A stretch of DNA of 64,000 bases, from the NCBI GenBank assembly GCA_036494815.1, contig DASXNV010000032.1:243544-307543 (forward strand), written 5' to 3'. Of this stretch, positions 18,305 through 27,051 are shown piece after piece. Position 1 is the first letter of the stretch. Each line of letters begins with the position of its first letter. Source of the DNA: Poindextera sp036494815 (GTDB taxonomy: Bacteria > Pseudomonadota > Alphaproteobacteria > Caulobacterales > Caulobacteraceae). The notes under the pieces were generated by a model that did no database searches, had not been told where the DNA came from, and saw only the letters and a list, made by a program, of their open reading frames with translations. The translations under genes were made by a program, and so were the position numbers.

Positions 18305-19267
18305 CTACCCGGCCCCGACCGTCTCGCGGGTGATCGCCCACAGCCGGTCGGCGGCTTCCGGGTCCAGCGCCCAGGCCTCGACACCGCCATAGCGATTCTC
18401 CGGGCTGGCCGGCAACGCCTGGGCGCAGTCCTCCAGATAGAGGCCGCCGACGCCTTCCAACTCGGGTCCCACCGCCGCCCAGGCGCTGGTCGAAGCGCCC
18501 TGCTCAGTGGTCTTGAAGCCCTGGGCCACATTGCCGGCCTCGTCGATCCAGCCCATGGTGATCATTTCTTCGCGAGGCATGTGGCGCTGCAGCGGTGTCA
18601 TGATGCCGCCGGGCATTACGGCGTTGGCGGTGACGCCGCGATCCTTGAAACGGGCGTTGAAGCCGGCCGCGAACAGGGCGTTGGCGGTCTTGGACTGGCC
18701 GTAGGCCTCCCACTTGTCATAGGCGCGGGTGCGATAATTGATGTCGTCCCAGTTGATGTTCGAGCGGCGGTGGCCGGTGGATGACAGCTGCACCACCCGC
18801 GCAGCGCGTCCGGCGACGGCGGCCTTTTCCAGGGCCGGGGCCAGGCCCAGGGTCAGGGCGGCGTGGCCGAAATGGTTGGTGCCGATCTGCATCTCCAGAC
18901 CGTCGGTGGTATAGGTCTGCGGACAGGCCATGACCCCGGCGTTATTGACCAGTATATGCACCGGCTGGCCGCCCCAGCTGTCTACGAAGCCGCGCACGGA
19001 AGCGAGGTCGGACAGGTCCAGCTTGGCCACCTTGGCCTTGCCTTTCGCCATGGTGTTGACCTCGTCAGCGATCTTCTGCCCCGCCTCCAGGTTGCGCACG
19101 GCCAGGGTGACCTCGGCGCCGGCTTCCGCCAGGGCGCGGACAGTCTCGACGCCGATGCCTGTGGCCGAGCCGGTGACGATGGCCCACTTGCCCGCCAGGT
19201 CATGGCCGGCGACCACCTCCCGCGCCGGGGTGAAGGCGCCGAAGGGCGAAGTGATGCGGTCGGCCAT
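18305..19267 (-). CDS. Short-chain dehydrogenase, retinol dehydrogenase-like
   Basis: 320-aa classical SDR. The Rossmann motif TGSATGIG (about residues 34-41), NNAG, the catalytic Ser in QLSSTGHR and Tyr/Lys in YGQSK are all present. Length and the NWDDINY segment match the RDH/WW-oxidoreductase-like branch, which acts on lipophilic alcohols or ketones with NADP(H). The MBL-fold hydrolase gene lies 30 nt upstream on the same strand, so the two are likely one transcript. The substrate is unknown. Confidence 0.9.
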   Translation of the reverse strand: MADRITSPFGAFTPAREVVAGHDLAGKWAIVTGSATGIGVETVRALAEAGAEVTLAVRNLEAGQKIADEVNTMAKGKAKVAKLDLSDLASVRGFVDSWGGQPVHILVNNAGVMACPQTYTTDGLEMQIGTNHFGHAALTLGLAPALEKAAVAGRAARVVQLSSTGHRRSNINWDDINYRTRAYDKWEAYGQSKTANALFAAGFNARFKDRGVTANAVMPGGIMTPLQRHMPREEMITMGWIDEAGNVAQGFKTTEQGASTSAWAAVGPELEGVGGLYLEDCAQALPASPENRYGGVEAWALDPEAADRLWAITRETVGAG

Positions 19268-19297
19268 GCTGGATATCTCCCTGACGTGTTCTTGAAT

Positions 19298-20377
19298 TCA
19301 AGCCGTCGCCCGATACCACGCCACCCCGTCGGCGTCCTTCGACGCCATGGCGCGGCCCCGGCCGATTAGGCAATTGATATGGGCCATGGCCTCGCCCGTC
19401 GCCATGCCCAGAAGGTCGGGGCCGATCTTGCGGGCGAACAGCGAGCCGAACACATCGATCGAGCGCTTGGGCTCGGCCAGGGTCTTTTCCAACCGGTCGA
19501 GGCCCCGCTCGTGGCCGCGGATCAGATGGTCGATGCGGGCATAGAGGCCGATGAAAGGGTCGTTGTGCGCCGGCAGCACCAGCACGTCATCGGGCGCCAG
19601 GGTCTTGATCCGCGCCAGGGAGGTCAGCCAGTCGGTCAGGGGGTCGCCGTCCGGCTCGGTGGGGAAGACCGAGACGTTGGATGAGATGCGCGGCAGCACC
19701 TGATCGCCGGAAATGAACAACTTCAGGTCCGGGCAATAGAGGCAGGCGTGCTCGGGGGAATGGCCCGAGCCGACGATCACCCGCCAGTCGTGGTCGCCGA
19801 TCCGCACGTCGTCCCCGTCCTTGAGCCGATGATAGCTGTCCGGCAACTGGTAGATGCCCTTGCCGAACCCGCCGAAGCGGGAGCGATAGGTCTCGATCGC
19901 CTCCTCGTCCCAGCCGCAGGCGCGATAGAAGTCGATGGCGTCCTGCGGCGCCTCGCGGCCGGTGTCGGCGGCCAGCATGCGGCACTGCAGATATTCCAGC
20001 CGGGTCATCCAGGTGCGGCAACCGAACTTGCGCACGATCCAGCCAGCCAGGCCGATATGGTCCGGGTGCAGGTGGGTGACGAACACCCGGGTGATCGGCC
20101 GACCCTCCAGGGCGCCGGCGAAGATCTGGCGCCAGGCCCGGGAGGTCTCCTCGGTCTGCATACCGGTGTCGACAATGGCCCAACCGTCGCCGTCCGCGAT
20201 CGCCCAGACATTGATGAAGGCCAGGGAGCCGCCCAGCGGCATGCGCATCCACTTCACGCCCGGCGCGAGATCGATCGCCTGGCCATATTCGGGAGTATCC
20301 TGCAGCGGGTAGACCAAGGCTGGCCGCCGCTCAGCGGCTTCGGCTTCGCTCCCGCCACGTTCGATTCCGTCCGCCAT
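19298..20377 (-). CDS. MBL-fold metallo-hydrolase
   Basis: 359-aa metallo-beta-lactamase-fold hydrolase. The metal site HLHPDH is visible, with a second His in GSGHSPEH and a later acidic ligand in LFISGDQVLP. The C-terminal region (AHNDPF, then a helical end) resembles glyoxalase II-like hydrolases with an extra C-terminal domain. ATG 20377 has GAGGAGG upstream. It is followed by the SDR on the same strand. A thioester or lactone substrate is possible, but this is a guess from the fold. Confidence 0.9.
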   Translation of the reverse strand: MADGIERGGSEAEAAERRPALVYPLQDTPEYGQAIDLAPGVKWMRMPLGGSLAFINVWAIADGDGWAIVDTGMQTEETSRAWRQIFAGALEGRPITRVFVTHLHPDHIGLAGWIVRKFGCRTWMTRLEYLQCRMLAADTGREAPQDAIDFYRACGWDEEAIETYRSRFGGFGKGIYQLPDSYHRLKDGDDVRIGDHDWRVIVGSGHSPEHACLYCPDLKLFISGDQVLPRISSNVSVFPTEPDGDPLTDWLTSLARIKTLAPDDVLVLPAHNDPFIGLYARIDHLIRGHERGLDRLEKTLAEPKRSIDVFGSLFARKIGPDLLGMATGEAMAHINCLIGRGRAMASKDADGVAWYRATA

Positions 20378-20488
20378 GCCCGTCCTCCTCTGCAACCGTC
20401 CGGCGCCGATCGCGTTTCCGTGCCGCCCCTTGGGCGCAGATTCGCGCGCCAAGGGCTCGTCTTAGTGTAGCCATAGCCCGAGCCGAGC

Positions 20489-20517
20489 TTGACCCGTGAC
20501 GCGGGCGCGCGTTTAAG
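20489..20517 (+). promoter_or_regulatory. Sigma70-like promoter of the 20-Cys protein
   Basis: TTGACC at 20489-20494 and TTTAAG at 20512-20517 are separated by 17 bp and lie 36 bp before the ATG. This is a good match to the general -35 element and spacing; the -10 is moderate. Confidence 0.45.
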
Positions 20518-20552
20518 CTCCGCGTCAAGAGGGACGGACCCCAGGAGAACAG

Positions 20553-21857
20553 ATGATGAGGCGTTTTGGAATCGGTCTTGCGCTTGGCGTGGCCGCCCTT
20601 ATGGCCGCCTCGGCCAGCTATGCGAAGGACAAGGACACCTCCGCCACCGACCTCCCCCCCCTGATCGCCGCCGCCCAGGCGCCCTGCACCATGACGGACG
20701 CGCGGTTTATCGCAGAAGGCGTCGGGTCGGATAAGATCAAGGCGAAATACTACGAAGCCGCCTGCAAGGAAGGCTTGGGCTACGTCATCATCCTCAAGGA
20801 CAAGGTTCCAACCCCGGAAGCCTATGACTGCTTCACCATGGGTCAGCCTGGAGCGGACGGCAAACCCGGCATGCTGGCCTGCAAACTGCCCGCCAATCTC
20901 AAGCCGCTGGTGGGCCTGCAGACCCTGTTCAACAGCACGGGCCACAACTGCACGGTCGCCAACGCCCGGTTGATCGGCTCGTCGGCCGTCAACACTTTCG
21001 TCGAACTGGCCTGCCAGGACAACCAGGGCTACGTCTTCGGCCTCACACGGCATGTGGGCGGCCCCGCGCCGATCGAATTCTCCTGCTACGATCCCAACGC
21101 CAAGGGCAATCTGGCCTGCACCTTGACTGACTCCGCCAAGATGCTGTCGGCGACCATGACCCAGCTGGTGGCGGCCAGCGGCAAGGCCTGCACGGTCAAG
21201 GACAGCCGCTATATCGGCACCACTACCGACGGCACCGGCATCTATGAAGTGGCCTGCGACAGCGGCAAGGGCCTGATGTTCGAAACCGTCGGCGACAAAT
21301 TCAAGACCGCCGTCGACTGCGCTCTGGCCGTCAATATCGCCGGGGGCTGCACCCTGACCGACAGCCGTGCGGCCGAGACCGCGCAAAGCGCGCTCTATAC
21401 TGGCCTGGCCAAGAAGGCCGGCTTCGATTGCACCGTGAACAAATATGCAGCCTTCCCGGTGGACGCCAAGGATAAGGAAGTGGTCGAGCTGTCCTGCGCC
21501 AACCGTCCCGATGGCGGCGTCGGCATCTTCTCGTTTAAGGGCGTCAAGCCGGTGGTCTATGACTGCCTTCGCTCCCAGGCCGAGGGCTACAAGTGCTCGT
21601 TCAGCCAGGAAACCACCCTCTATCCGAAATATTCGGCTCAGCTGAAGGCCTTGGGCAAGGGCTCGTGCGTCGTCTCCGGCGCGCGCCCGCTTGGCAAGAC
21701 CGACAACACCGACCTGATCGAAGTGGCCTGCGCCGATGGTGGCCTGGGATGGGTGATGGAATATCCGGCCGTTGGTGCGGAAATCCCCCACCTGATCCCT
21801 TGCGCCGGCACCACCATGGGCGGCGGCTGCCAGCTGCCGACCAACAAGAAGAAGTAG
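20553..21857 (+). CDS. Secreted protein with five four-cysteine repeats
   Basis: 434 aa with a signal peptide (about 1-24, ending SYAK) and then five tandem repeats of about 80-88 residues. Every repeat carries four cysteines: 45/71/93/110, 133/154/178/189, 213/235/256/266, 293/315/338/348 and 372/393/417/426. The repeats share a first block C-T-V-x-x-(A/S)-R-x-I-G, a second V-E-L/V-A-C, then D-C and A-C-x-L. There are 20 cysteines in total, so 10 periplasmic disulfides are plausible. The end is basic (NKKK). I do not recognise a named family. GAGAAC-type ribosome binding precedes ATG 20553. A perfect terminator follows, so it is probably monocistronic. Confidence 0.85.
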   Translation: MMRRFGIGLALGVAALMAASASYAKDKDTSATDLPPLIAAAQAPCTMTDARFIAEGVGSDKIKAKYYEAACKEGLGYVIILKDKVPTPEAYDCFTMGQPGADGKPGMLACKLPANLKPLVGLQTLFNSTGHNCTVANARLIGSSAVNTFVELACQDNQGYVFGLTRHVGGPAPIEFSCYDPNAKGNLACTLTDSAKMLSATMTQLVAASGKACTVKDSRYIGTTTDGTGIYEVACDSGKGLMFETVGDKFKTAVDCALAVNIAGGCTLTDSRAAETAQSALYTGLAKKAGFDCTVNKYAAFPVDAKDKEVVELSCANRPDGGVGIFSFKGVKPVVYDCLRSQAEGYKCSFSQETTLYPKYSAQLKALGKGSCVVSGARPLGKTDNTDLIEVACADGGLGWVMEYPAVGAEIPHLIPCAGTTMGGGCQLPTNKKK

Positions 21858-21884
21858 GCCAGAGCGCCCGCTTCGAACGCGATC

Positions 21885-21912
21885 AGCTCGCCGGTCCGCC
21901 GGCGAGCTTTTT
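21885..21912 (+). terminator. Rho-independent terminator
   Basis: AGCTCGCCGG-TCCG-CCGGCGAGCT is a perfect 10-bp stem with a 4-nt loop, and the run TTTTT ends at 21912. It lies 28 bp after the stop of the 20-Cys gene. Confidence 0.85.
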
Positions 21913-21923
21913 CGTGGGGGACG

Positions 21924-23465
21924 CTATCCCAGCGCCGCCTCGATCAGGGTCGGTCCCTTCTGCGTCATGGCGGCGGCGAAGGCGGCGTCGAAGCTCTCGG
22001 CGGTGGCGCAGCGCACCGCGGGCAGCCCCATGCCCGAGGCCAGGGCCTGCCAGTCTAGCCGAGGATCGCCCAGGTCCAGCAGGCTGGCGGCGGCGGCCCC
22101 GGGGGCGCCAGCGCCGGTGCGGGCAAGCTCCACCCCCAGGATGCGATAGACGTGGTTGGCGAACACAACCACGGTCACGTCCAGGGACTCCCGAGCGATG
22201 GTCCACAGCCCCTGCAGGGTGTACATGCCCGCGCCGTCGCCGGTGAGGGCCAGGACCTTGCGGTCCGGGCAGGCCACCGCCGCCCCAACGGCCAGTGGGA
22301 TGCCCTGGCCGATGGCGCCGCCGGTCAGGGCCAGCCAGTCGTGCGGCTTGGCCCCCCGGGTCTGCATAAAGATCGGCAGGCCTGAGGTCACAGCATCGTC
22401 GGAGATCACGGTCTCTTCCGGCATGTGCCGGGCGATGGAGGCGCCGATGGTATAGGGGTTGATCTCGCCGGTCGGACGCGCGGGCACGCTGAAGCTGTTG
22501 GGGATGGCGTGGGATGGAGCGCCCAGGGCGTCGGCCAGAGCTTCCAGGGCCAGGGCCGCATCCTCGGCGCGGCCGGCCAGGCTGAGTTCCGCGCAGCCCT
22601 GCGGCACCAACACGCTGGGCATGGCCGGATAGGCGAAGAAGGCCACAGGCTGGGTGGTTCCGACCAGCACCATCAGATCCGAGCCCGACAAATCGGCCAG
22701 GGCCATTTCGCCGAAATAGGCCATGCGGTCTGGGCCGAAACGGCCGCCGCCGCGCGGCTGGCGGGCGACGAAGGTGTCGGTCAGCACGCGTATCCCGTGG
22801 GCGGCGATGCGGCCGGCGGCGGCCAGGCCCCGTGTTTCGCAAGCCTGACCGCCGATCAGCAGCACCGGCTTGGCGGCGGCGCGCAGGGCGCGGGCGGCGG
22901 CGTCGATCTTGTCGCCGGCCGGGGCGGGACGCGCGGGCGGCGCCAGGACCGGACCCTTGCGGGTGGCGGGCGACCAGGCGCAGTCGGCGGGCAGGATCAG
23001 GCTGGCCGAGCCGCCGGGGGGGCCAAAGCTTTCCCTCACCGAAGTGGCGGCCAGGTCGGCGGCGTGGTCGGCGTTCTCCGCCACGCCGATCCAGCGGGAA
23101 TTGGGACGGGCCAGGGCTTCGATATCCGAGGTCAGGGGGGCGTCATATTTGCGGTGATAGGTGGCGTGGTCGCCGATGACATTGACGATGGGGGTGTGGG
23201 CGCGGCGGGCGTTGTGCAGATTGGCCGCGCCATTGGCATAGCCAGGGCCGAGATGAAGCAAGGTGACGGCGGGCTTGCCGGCCATGCGGCCATAGCCGTC
23301 CGCGGCGCCCGTCACGACCCCTTCGAACAGGCATAGCACCGGCCGCACCCGGGGCTCGCGGTCCAGGGCGGCGACAAAATGCATCTCGCTGGTGCCGGGA
23401 TTGGCGAAACAGGCTTCGACCCCGTTGTCGGCCAGGGTGGCGAGGATCGCGTCGGCGCCGTTCAT
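21924..23465 (-). CDS. Thiamine-diphosphate enzyme, acetolactate synthase/benzoylformate decarboxylase-like
   Basis: 513-aa ThDP-dependent enzyme with the usual three domains. The catalytic Glu is in CLFEGVVTGAADGYGRMAG near residue 50, and the metal-diphosphate motif runs from LTGDGAGMY to FAN about 27 residues later. It acts on a 2-keto acid, either decarboxylating it or condensing two molecules. It has no regulatory small subunit nearby, so valine/isoleucine synthesis is not supported. ATG 23465 is favoured; the 25 extra upstream residues are not family-like. It is divergent from the E1 gene, another 2-keto acid enzyme. Confidence 0.87.
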   Translation of the reverse strand: MNGADAILATLADNGVEACFANPGTSEMHFVAALDREPRVRPVLCLFEGVVTGAADGYGRMAGKPAVTLLHLGPGYANGAANLHNARRAHTPIVNVIGDHATYHRKYDAPLTSDIEALARPNSRWIGVAENADHAADLAATSVRESFGPPGGSASLILPADCAWSPATRKGPVLAPPARPAPAGDKIDAAARALRAAAKPVLLIGGQACETRGLAAAGRIAAHGIRVLTDTFVARQPRGGGRFGPDRMAYFGEMALADLSGSDLMVLVGTTQPVAFFAYPAMPSVLVPQGCAELSLAGRAEDAALALEALADALGAPSHAIPNSFSVPARPTGEINPYTIGASIARHMPEETVISDDAVTSGLPIFMQTRGAKPHDWLALTGGAIGQGIPLAVGAAVACPDRKVLALTGDGAGMYTLQGLWTIARESLDVTVVVFANHVYRILGVELARTGAGAPGAAAASLLDLGDPRLDWQALASGMGLPAVRCATAESFDAAFAAAMTQKGPTLIEAALG

Positions 23466-23778
23466 GAGCTTGTTCCTTATTGGCCGCGAATGAGCGCCCA
23501 CTGAAAAGGGCTTGAAGGAGCGCCGCAAGCCCCAAGCCACTGTCGAGCTTGAGGATCAAGACCTTTTCCGGACCGCGCGGACCGCGCGAAGATCGAGACG
23601 AGCGCCTATGCGGACTCAAGGCCGACCAGTATGAAGAGCGGCGCGGGCGAACACGCGCCGCGAAGAACGGGCTATGGGAAGGATCAGCTGTTGATGTGCT
23701 GTGTGATCAATCGGCAAGTGGCCGCGACTGCGGATGGGCGGACCGCCAGTCTGTCGGCTTGCTTCTGAGGAGCCGCGC
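23466..23778. other. Intergenic region between two ThDP enzymes
   Basis: 313 bp without a gene that I can support. It contains a tandem 9-bp repeat GGACCGCGC at 23570-23587, an inverted repeat CGGCGCG/CGCGCCG at 23639-23660 and an imperfect palindrome TTGAT-N10-ATCAA at 23691-23710. The last is placed well to be an operator for the E1 gene starting at 23779, but no regulator gene is adjacent. Confidence 0.4.
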
Positions 23779-25971
23779 ATGGACAGGGCCGACATCGTTC
23801 ACGACAATTTCCAGCGCCGAGTCGCCGCGCGGAACTTTCCGCAGGGGGCGCCGCCTTCGGGGCCGTTAAGTGCGACCGACGCTGTGGCCATCTATCGCGC
23901 GGGTTGCCTGTCGCGGGCCCTCGATCGCACCAGCCGGGCCATGCAACAGGTGGGCCAGGGCTTCTACACCATCGGCTCCTCCGGCCACGAGGGTATGGCG
24001 GCCGTGGCCCAGGCGCTACGCCTGACCGATATGGCCTTCCTGCACTACCGGGACGCCGCCTTCCAGATCGCCCGAGCCGACCAGGCGCCGGGGGTGTCGA
24101 TCACGTGGGACATGCTGCTCTCGTTCGCCTGCTCGTCCGAAGACCCGATCTCCGGCGGGCGGCACAAGGTGTTGGGCTCGAGGGCGCTGAACATCCCGCC
24201 GCAGACATCGACTATTGCCAGCCACCTGCCCAAGGCGGTGGGCGCGGCCTATTCGATTCCTTTGGCGAAGCGGCGGCCGCCGGAGCACCAGGTCCTGCCG
24301 GAAGACGCCATCGTCATGTGCTCGTTCGGCGACGCCTCGGCCAACCACTCCACCGCCCAGGGCGCGTTCAACGCCGCCAGCTGGACCGCCTATCAGGGCG
24401 TGCCCCTGCCGCTGCTGTTCGTCTGCGAGGACAATGGGATCGGCATCTCCACCAAGACGCCCAAGGGCTGGATCGCGGCCAATTTCAGCCACCGCCCGCG
24501 CCTGAAATACTTCGCCTGCGACGGCCTCGACATCTACGGCACCTTTCGGATGGCGCAGGCTGCCGCGGACTATGTGCGCGCCCATCGCAAGCCGGCCTTC
24601 CTGCACATGCGCACGGTGCGCCTCTATGGCCATGCGGGCGCCGACGTGCCCACCACCTATCTGTCCCGCGACGAAGTGGAGGCTGAGGAGGCCAATGATC
24701 CCCTGTTGCACGCCGTTCGCCTGCTCGATCAGGCGGGCGCTCTGTCGCCAGGTGAGGCCCTGGCCATCTACGACGAGACCTGCGCGCGGACCAAGCGGGT
24801 GGCGGCCGACGCGGTGACGCGCCCGCGCCTGAAGACCGCCGCCGACGTGATGGCCTCGCTCATTCCGCCGCCGCGTCCCTGCCGGCCGACCAATGGCCCG
24901 AGCGCCGAGGAGCGCGCGGCCACATTCGGCGCCGACCTGAAGGCCATGGATACGCCCCAGCCGATGAGCCGGGTGATCAACTGGGCCCTGACCGACCTGA
25001 TGCTGGCCTACGGCGAGATCGTCATGATGGGGGAGGACGTGGGTCGCAAGGGCGGCGTCTATGGCGTCACCCAGAAGCTGCAGGCCCGTTTCGGGCCGGA
25101 CCGGATGATCGACACGCTGTTGGACGAGCAGGCGATCCTGGGGCTGGCGATCGGCCTGGCGCACAACGGCTTTGTGCCGATGCCCGAGATCCAGTTCCTG
25201 GCCTATCTGCACAATGCCGAGGACCAGATCCGCGGCGAGGCGGCCACGCTGTCCTTCTTCTCGAGCGGCCAGTACGCAAACCCGATGGTCCTGCGCATCG
25301 CCGGCCTGGGCTACCAGAAGGGCTTCGGCGGCCATTTCCACAACGACAATTCGGTCGCGGTGCTGCGCGACATTCCTGGCCTGATCCTGGCCTGCCCCTC
25401 CAACGGGGCGGACGCGGCCAAGATGCTGCGCGAATGCGTGCGGCTGGCGCGCGAGGAGCAGCGCGTGGTCGTGTTTCTTGAGCCGATCGCGCTCTACCCG
25501 ATGCGTGACCTGCACGACGACAAGGACGCGGGCTGGATGACCCTCTATCCGCCACCGGACGAGCGGATCGCGCTGGGCGAGGTGGGGGTGCGGGGCGATG
25601 GAACCGACCTGGCCGTGGTCAGCTTCGCCAATGGCTTCTACCTGTCGCTCCAGGCCCAGGCGCGGCTTAAGGCCCAAGGCGTCGACAGCCGCGTCATCGA
25701 CCTGCGCTGGCTGAATCCTCTGCCTGCTGACGGGCTGCTCAAAGCGTTGGACGGCTGCAAGCGGGTGCTGCTGGTCGACGAATGCCGCAGGTCCGCCGGC
25801 GGGCCGTCCGAAGCCCTGATGACCCTGCTGGCTGAAAAGACCGATCTTCCCGTCGCGCGCATCGCCGCCGAGGACAGCTTCATCGCCACCGGCCCAGCCT
25901 ATGCGGCCACCATGCCGTCGACGGACGCCATCGTTGAAGTGGCCTTGTCGCTGGTGGGAGCGGGCCGATGA
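23779..25971 (+). CDS. Fused E1 alpha-beta 2-oxoacid dehydrogenase component
   Basis: 730-aa ThDP enzyme carrying both halves of a branched-chain-type or pyruvate-type E1. Residues 1 to about 370 form the alpha half, with the ThDP motif SFGDASANH (GDA in place of GDG) and FVCEDNGIGIS. From about residue 390 the beta half follows (GEDVGRKGGVYGVT, DEQAILGLAIGLA, VDECRRSAGG). Such fusions exist but E1 is usually two chains. No lipoyl E2 or E3 gene is in the window. The start at 23779 has GAGGAG upstream. It overlaps the acyltransferase-like gene by 4 nt (ATGA), indicating coupled translation. Confidence 0.88.
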   Translation: MDRADIVHDNFQRRVAARNFPQGAPPSGPLSATDAVAIYRAGCLSRALDRTSRAMQQVGQGFYTIGSSGHEGMAAVAQALRLTDMAFLHYRDAAFQIARADQAPGVSITWDMLLSFACSSEDPISGGRHKVLGSRALNIPPQTSTIASHLPKAVGAAYSIPLAKRRPPEHQVLPEDAIVMCSFGDASANHSTAQGAFNAASWTAYQGVPLPLLFVCEDNGIGISTKTPKGWIAANFSHRPRLKYFACDGLDIYGTFRMAQAAADYVRAHRKPAFLHMRTVRLYGHAGADVPTTYLSRDEVEAEEANDPLLHAVRLLDQAGALSPGEALAIYDETCARTKRVAADAVTRPRLKTAADVMASLIPPPRPCRPTNGPSAEERAATFGADLKAMDTPQPMSRVINWALTDLMLAYGEIVMMGEDVGRKGGVYGVTQKLQARFGPDRMIDTLLDEQAILGLAIGLAHNGFVPMPEIQFLAYLHNAEDQIRGEAATLSFFSSGQYANPMVLRIAGLGYQKGFGGHFHNDNSVAVLRDIPGLILACPSNGADAAKMLRECVRLAREEQRVVVFLEPIALYPMRDLHDDKDAGWMTLYPPPDERIALGEVGVRGDGTDLAVVSFANGFYLSLQAQARLKAQGVDSRVIDLRWLNPLPADGLLKALDGCKRVLLVDECRRSAGGPSEALMTLLAEKTDLPVARIAAEDSFIATGPAYAATMPSTDAIVEVALSLVGAGR

Positions 25972-27002
25972 AGACCGCTGTCGTCGTCTGCCCGGGGCGG
26001 GGCGTCTACACCAAGACCGAGCTGGGCTATCTGACCCGCCATCACGCCGACAAGGCGGCCTTGTTCGCGGGCTTCGACGAGGAGCGTAAGCGGCGGGGCC
26101 AGGACACGCTGGCGGTGCTGGACGGCGCTGCCATCTATTCGGTGGCGCGGCATACCCGCGGGGACAACGCCTCAGCCCTGATCTATGCCGCGACCCTGGG
26201 CGATTTCCTGTCCATCGACCCGCGCGAGATCCAGGTCGTGGCCGTCACCGGCAATTCGATGGGCTGGTACTCGGCCCTGGCCTGCGGCGGCGCCCTGAGC
26301 CCAGGCGCGGGTTTTCAGGTCGCCAACACCATGGGCGCCCTGATGCAGGAGAGCCTGATCGGCGGCCAATTGATCTATCCGTTCGTTGGTGAAGACTGGA
26401 CGCCGGATCTTGGGCGGAAGGCCGAACTGCTGACTCTGGTCGCCGAGATTGGCGCACGAGCGGGCCATGTGCTGACCCTCTCCATCGACCTTGGCGGCAT
26501 GCTGGTGCTGGCAGGCGACGAGGCGGGCCTCCTGGCCTTCGAGGCGGCGGTTCCGCCCGCCCAGGGCCGCTTTCCCATGCGCCTGTCCAACCACGCCGGC
26601 TTCCACTCAAGCCTGCAGGCGCCCGTGGCCGAGAAGGGGCGCGCGAGCCTGCCGCCTGACCTGTTTGGCCAGCCGAAGCTGCCGCTGGTGGACGGGCGCG
26701 GCGCGGTCTGGTGGCCAAGATCGACCGACAGCCAAGCGCTCTGGGACTACACCCTGGGCCATCAGGTCACCGAGACCTACGATTTTTCAAAGGCGATCCG
26801 CAACGCCGCGCGCGAGTTCGCGCCGGACGTCTTCATCGTCACTGGCCCCGGCGCCACCTTGGGCGGCGCCATTGCTCAGTCTCTGATCCTGGCTGATTGG
26901 CGGGGCCTGGGATCGAAGCAGGATTTCCAAGACCGCCAGCAGGCGGAGATCTTGCTGATCTCCATGGGGATGGACGAGCAACGCGCCGACGCGACGGGGT
27001 GA
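25968..27002 (+). CDS. FabD-like acyltransferase, atypical
   Basis: 344-aa protein with the acyl carrier protein S-malonyltransferase fold. The nucleophile elbow is GNSMGW with Ser97, and His213 in NHAGFHSS fits the catalytic His. Several positions depart from canonical FabD. The N-terminal PGQG oxyanion motif is PGRG, so the Gln is Arg11. The GHS His is Asn96. The arginine that holds the malonyl carboxylate (in EMRGKFM of E. coli FabD) is Met122 here. A non-carboxylated acyl group is therefore more likely, or the protein may be a hydrolase. It is translationally coupled to the fused E1, which suggests a shared acyl product. Confidence 0.8.
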   Translation: MKTAVVVCPGRGVYTKTELGYLTRHHADKAALFAGFDEERKRRGQDTLAVLDGAAIYSVARHTRGDNASALIYAATLGDFLSIDPREIQVVAVTGNSMGWYSALACGGALSPGAGFQVANTMGALMQESLIGGQLIYPFVGEDWTPDLGRKAELLTLVAEIGARAGHVLTLSIDLGGMLVLAGDEAGLLAFEAAVPPAQGRFPMRLSNHAGFHSSLQAPVAEKGRASLPPDLFGQPKLPLVDGRGAVWWPRSTDSQALWDYTLGHQVTETYDFSKAIRNAAREFAPDVFIVTGPGATLGGAIAQSLILADWRGLGSKQDFQDRQQAEILLISMGMDEQRADATG

Positions 27003-27051
27003 GGTACTTTTCTTAGCGCCGAATTCATAAAGCTAACGGCCGCAGGATTTT

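Noticed and set aside
20331..21791. A 486-aa minus-strand frame opposite the 20-Cys protein
   Set aside because: Same antisense effect; it would also overlap the MBL-fold gene start, and the plus-strand frame has a signal peptide, promoter, repeats and terminator.
24016..25677. A 553-aa open frame on the minus strand opposite the fused E1 gene
   Set aside because: GC-rich codon structure of the real gene keeps the antisense frame open. Composition is Gly/His/Gln/Arg-rich, with no domain motif and no ribosome site.
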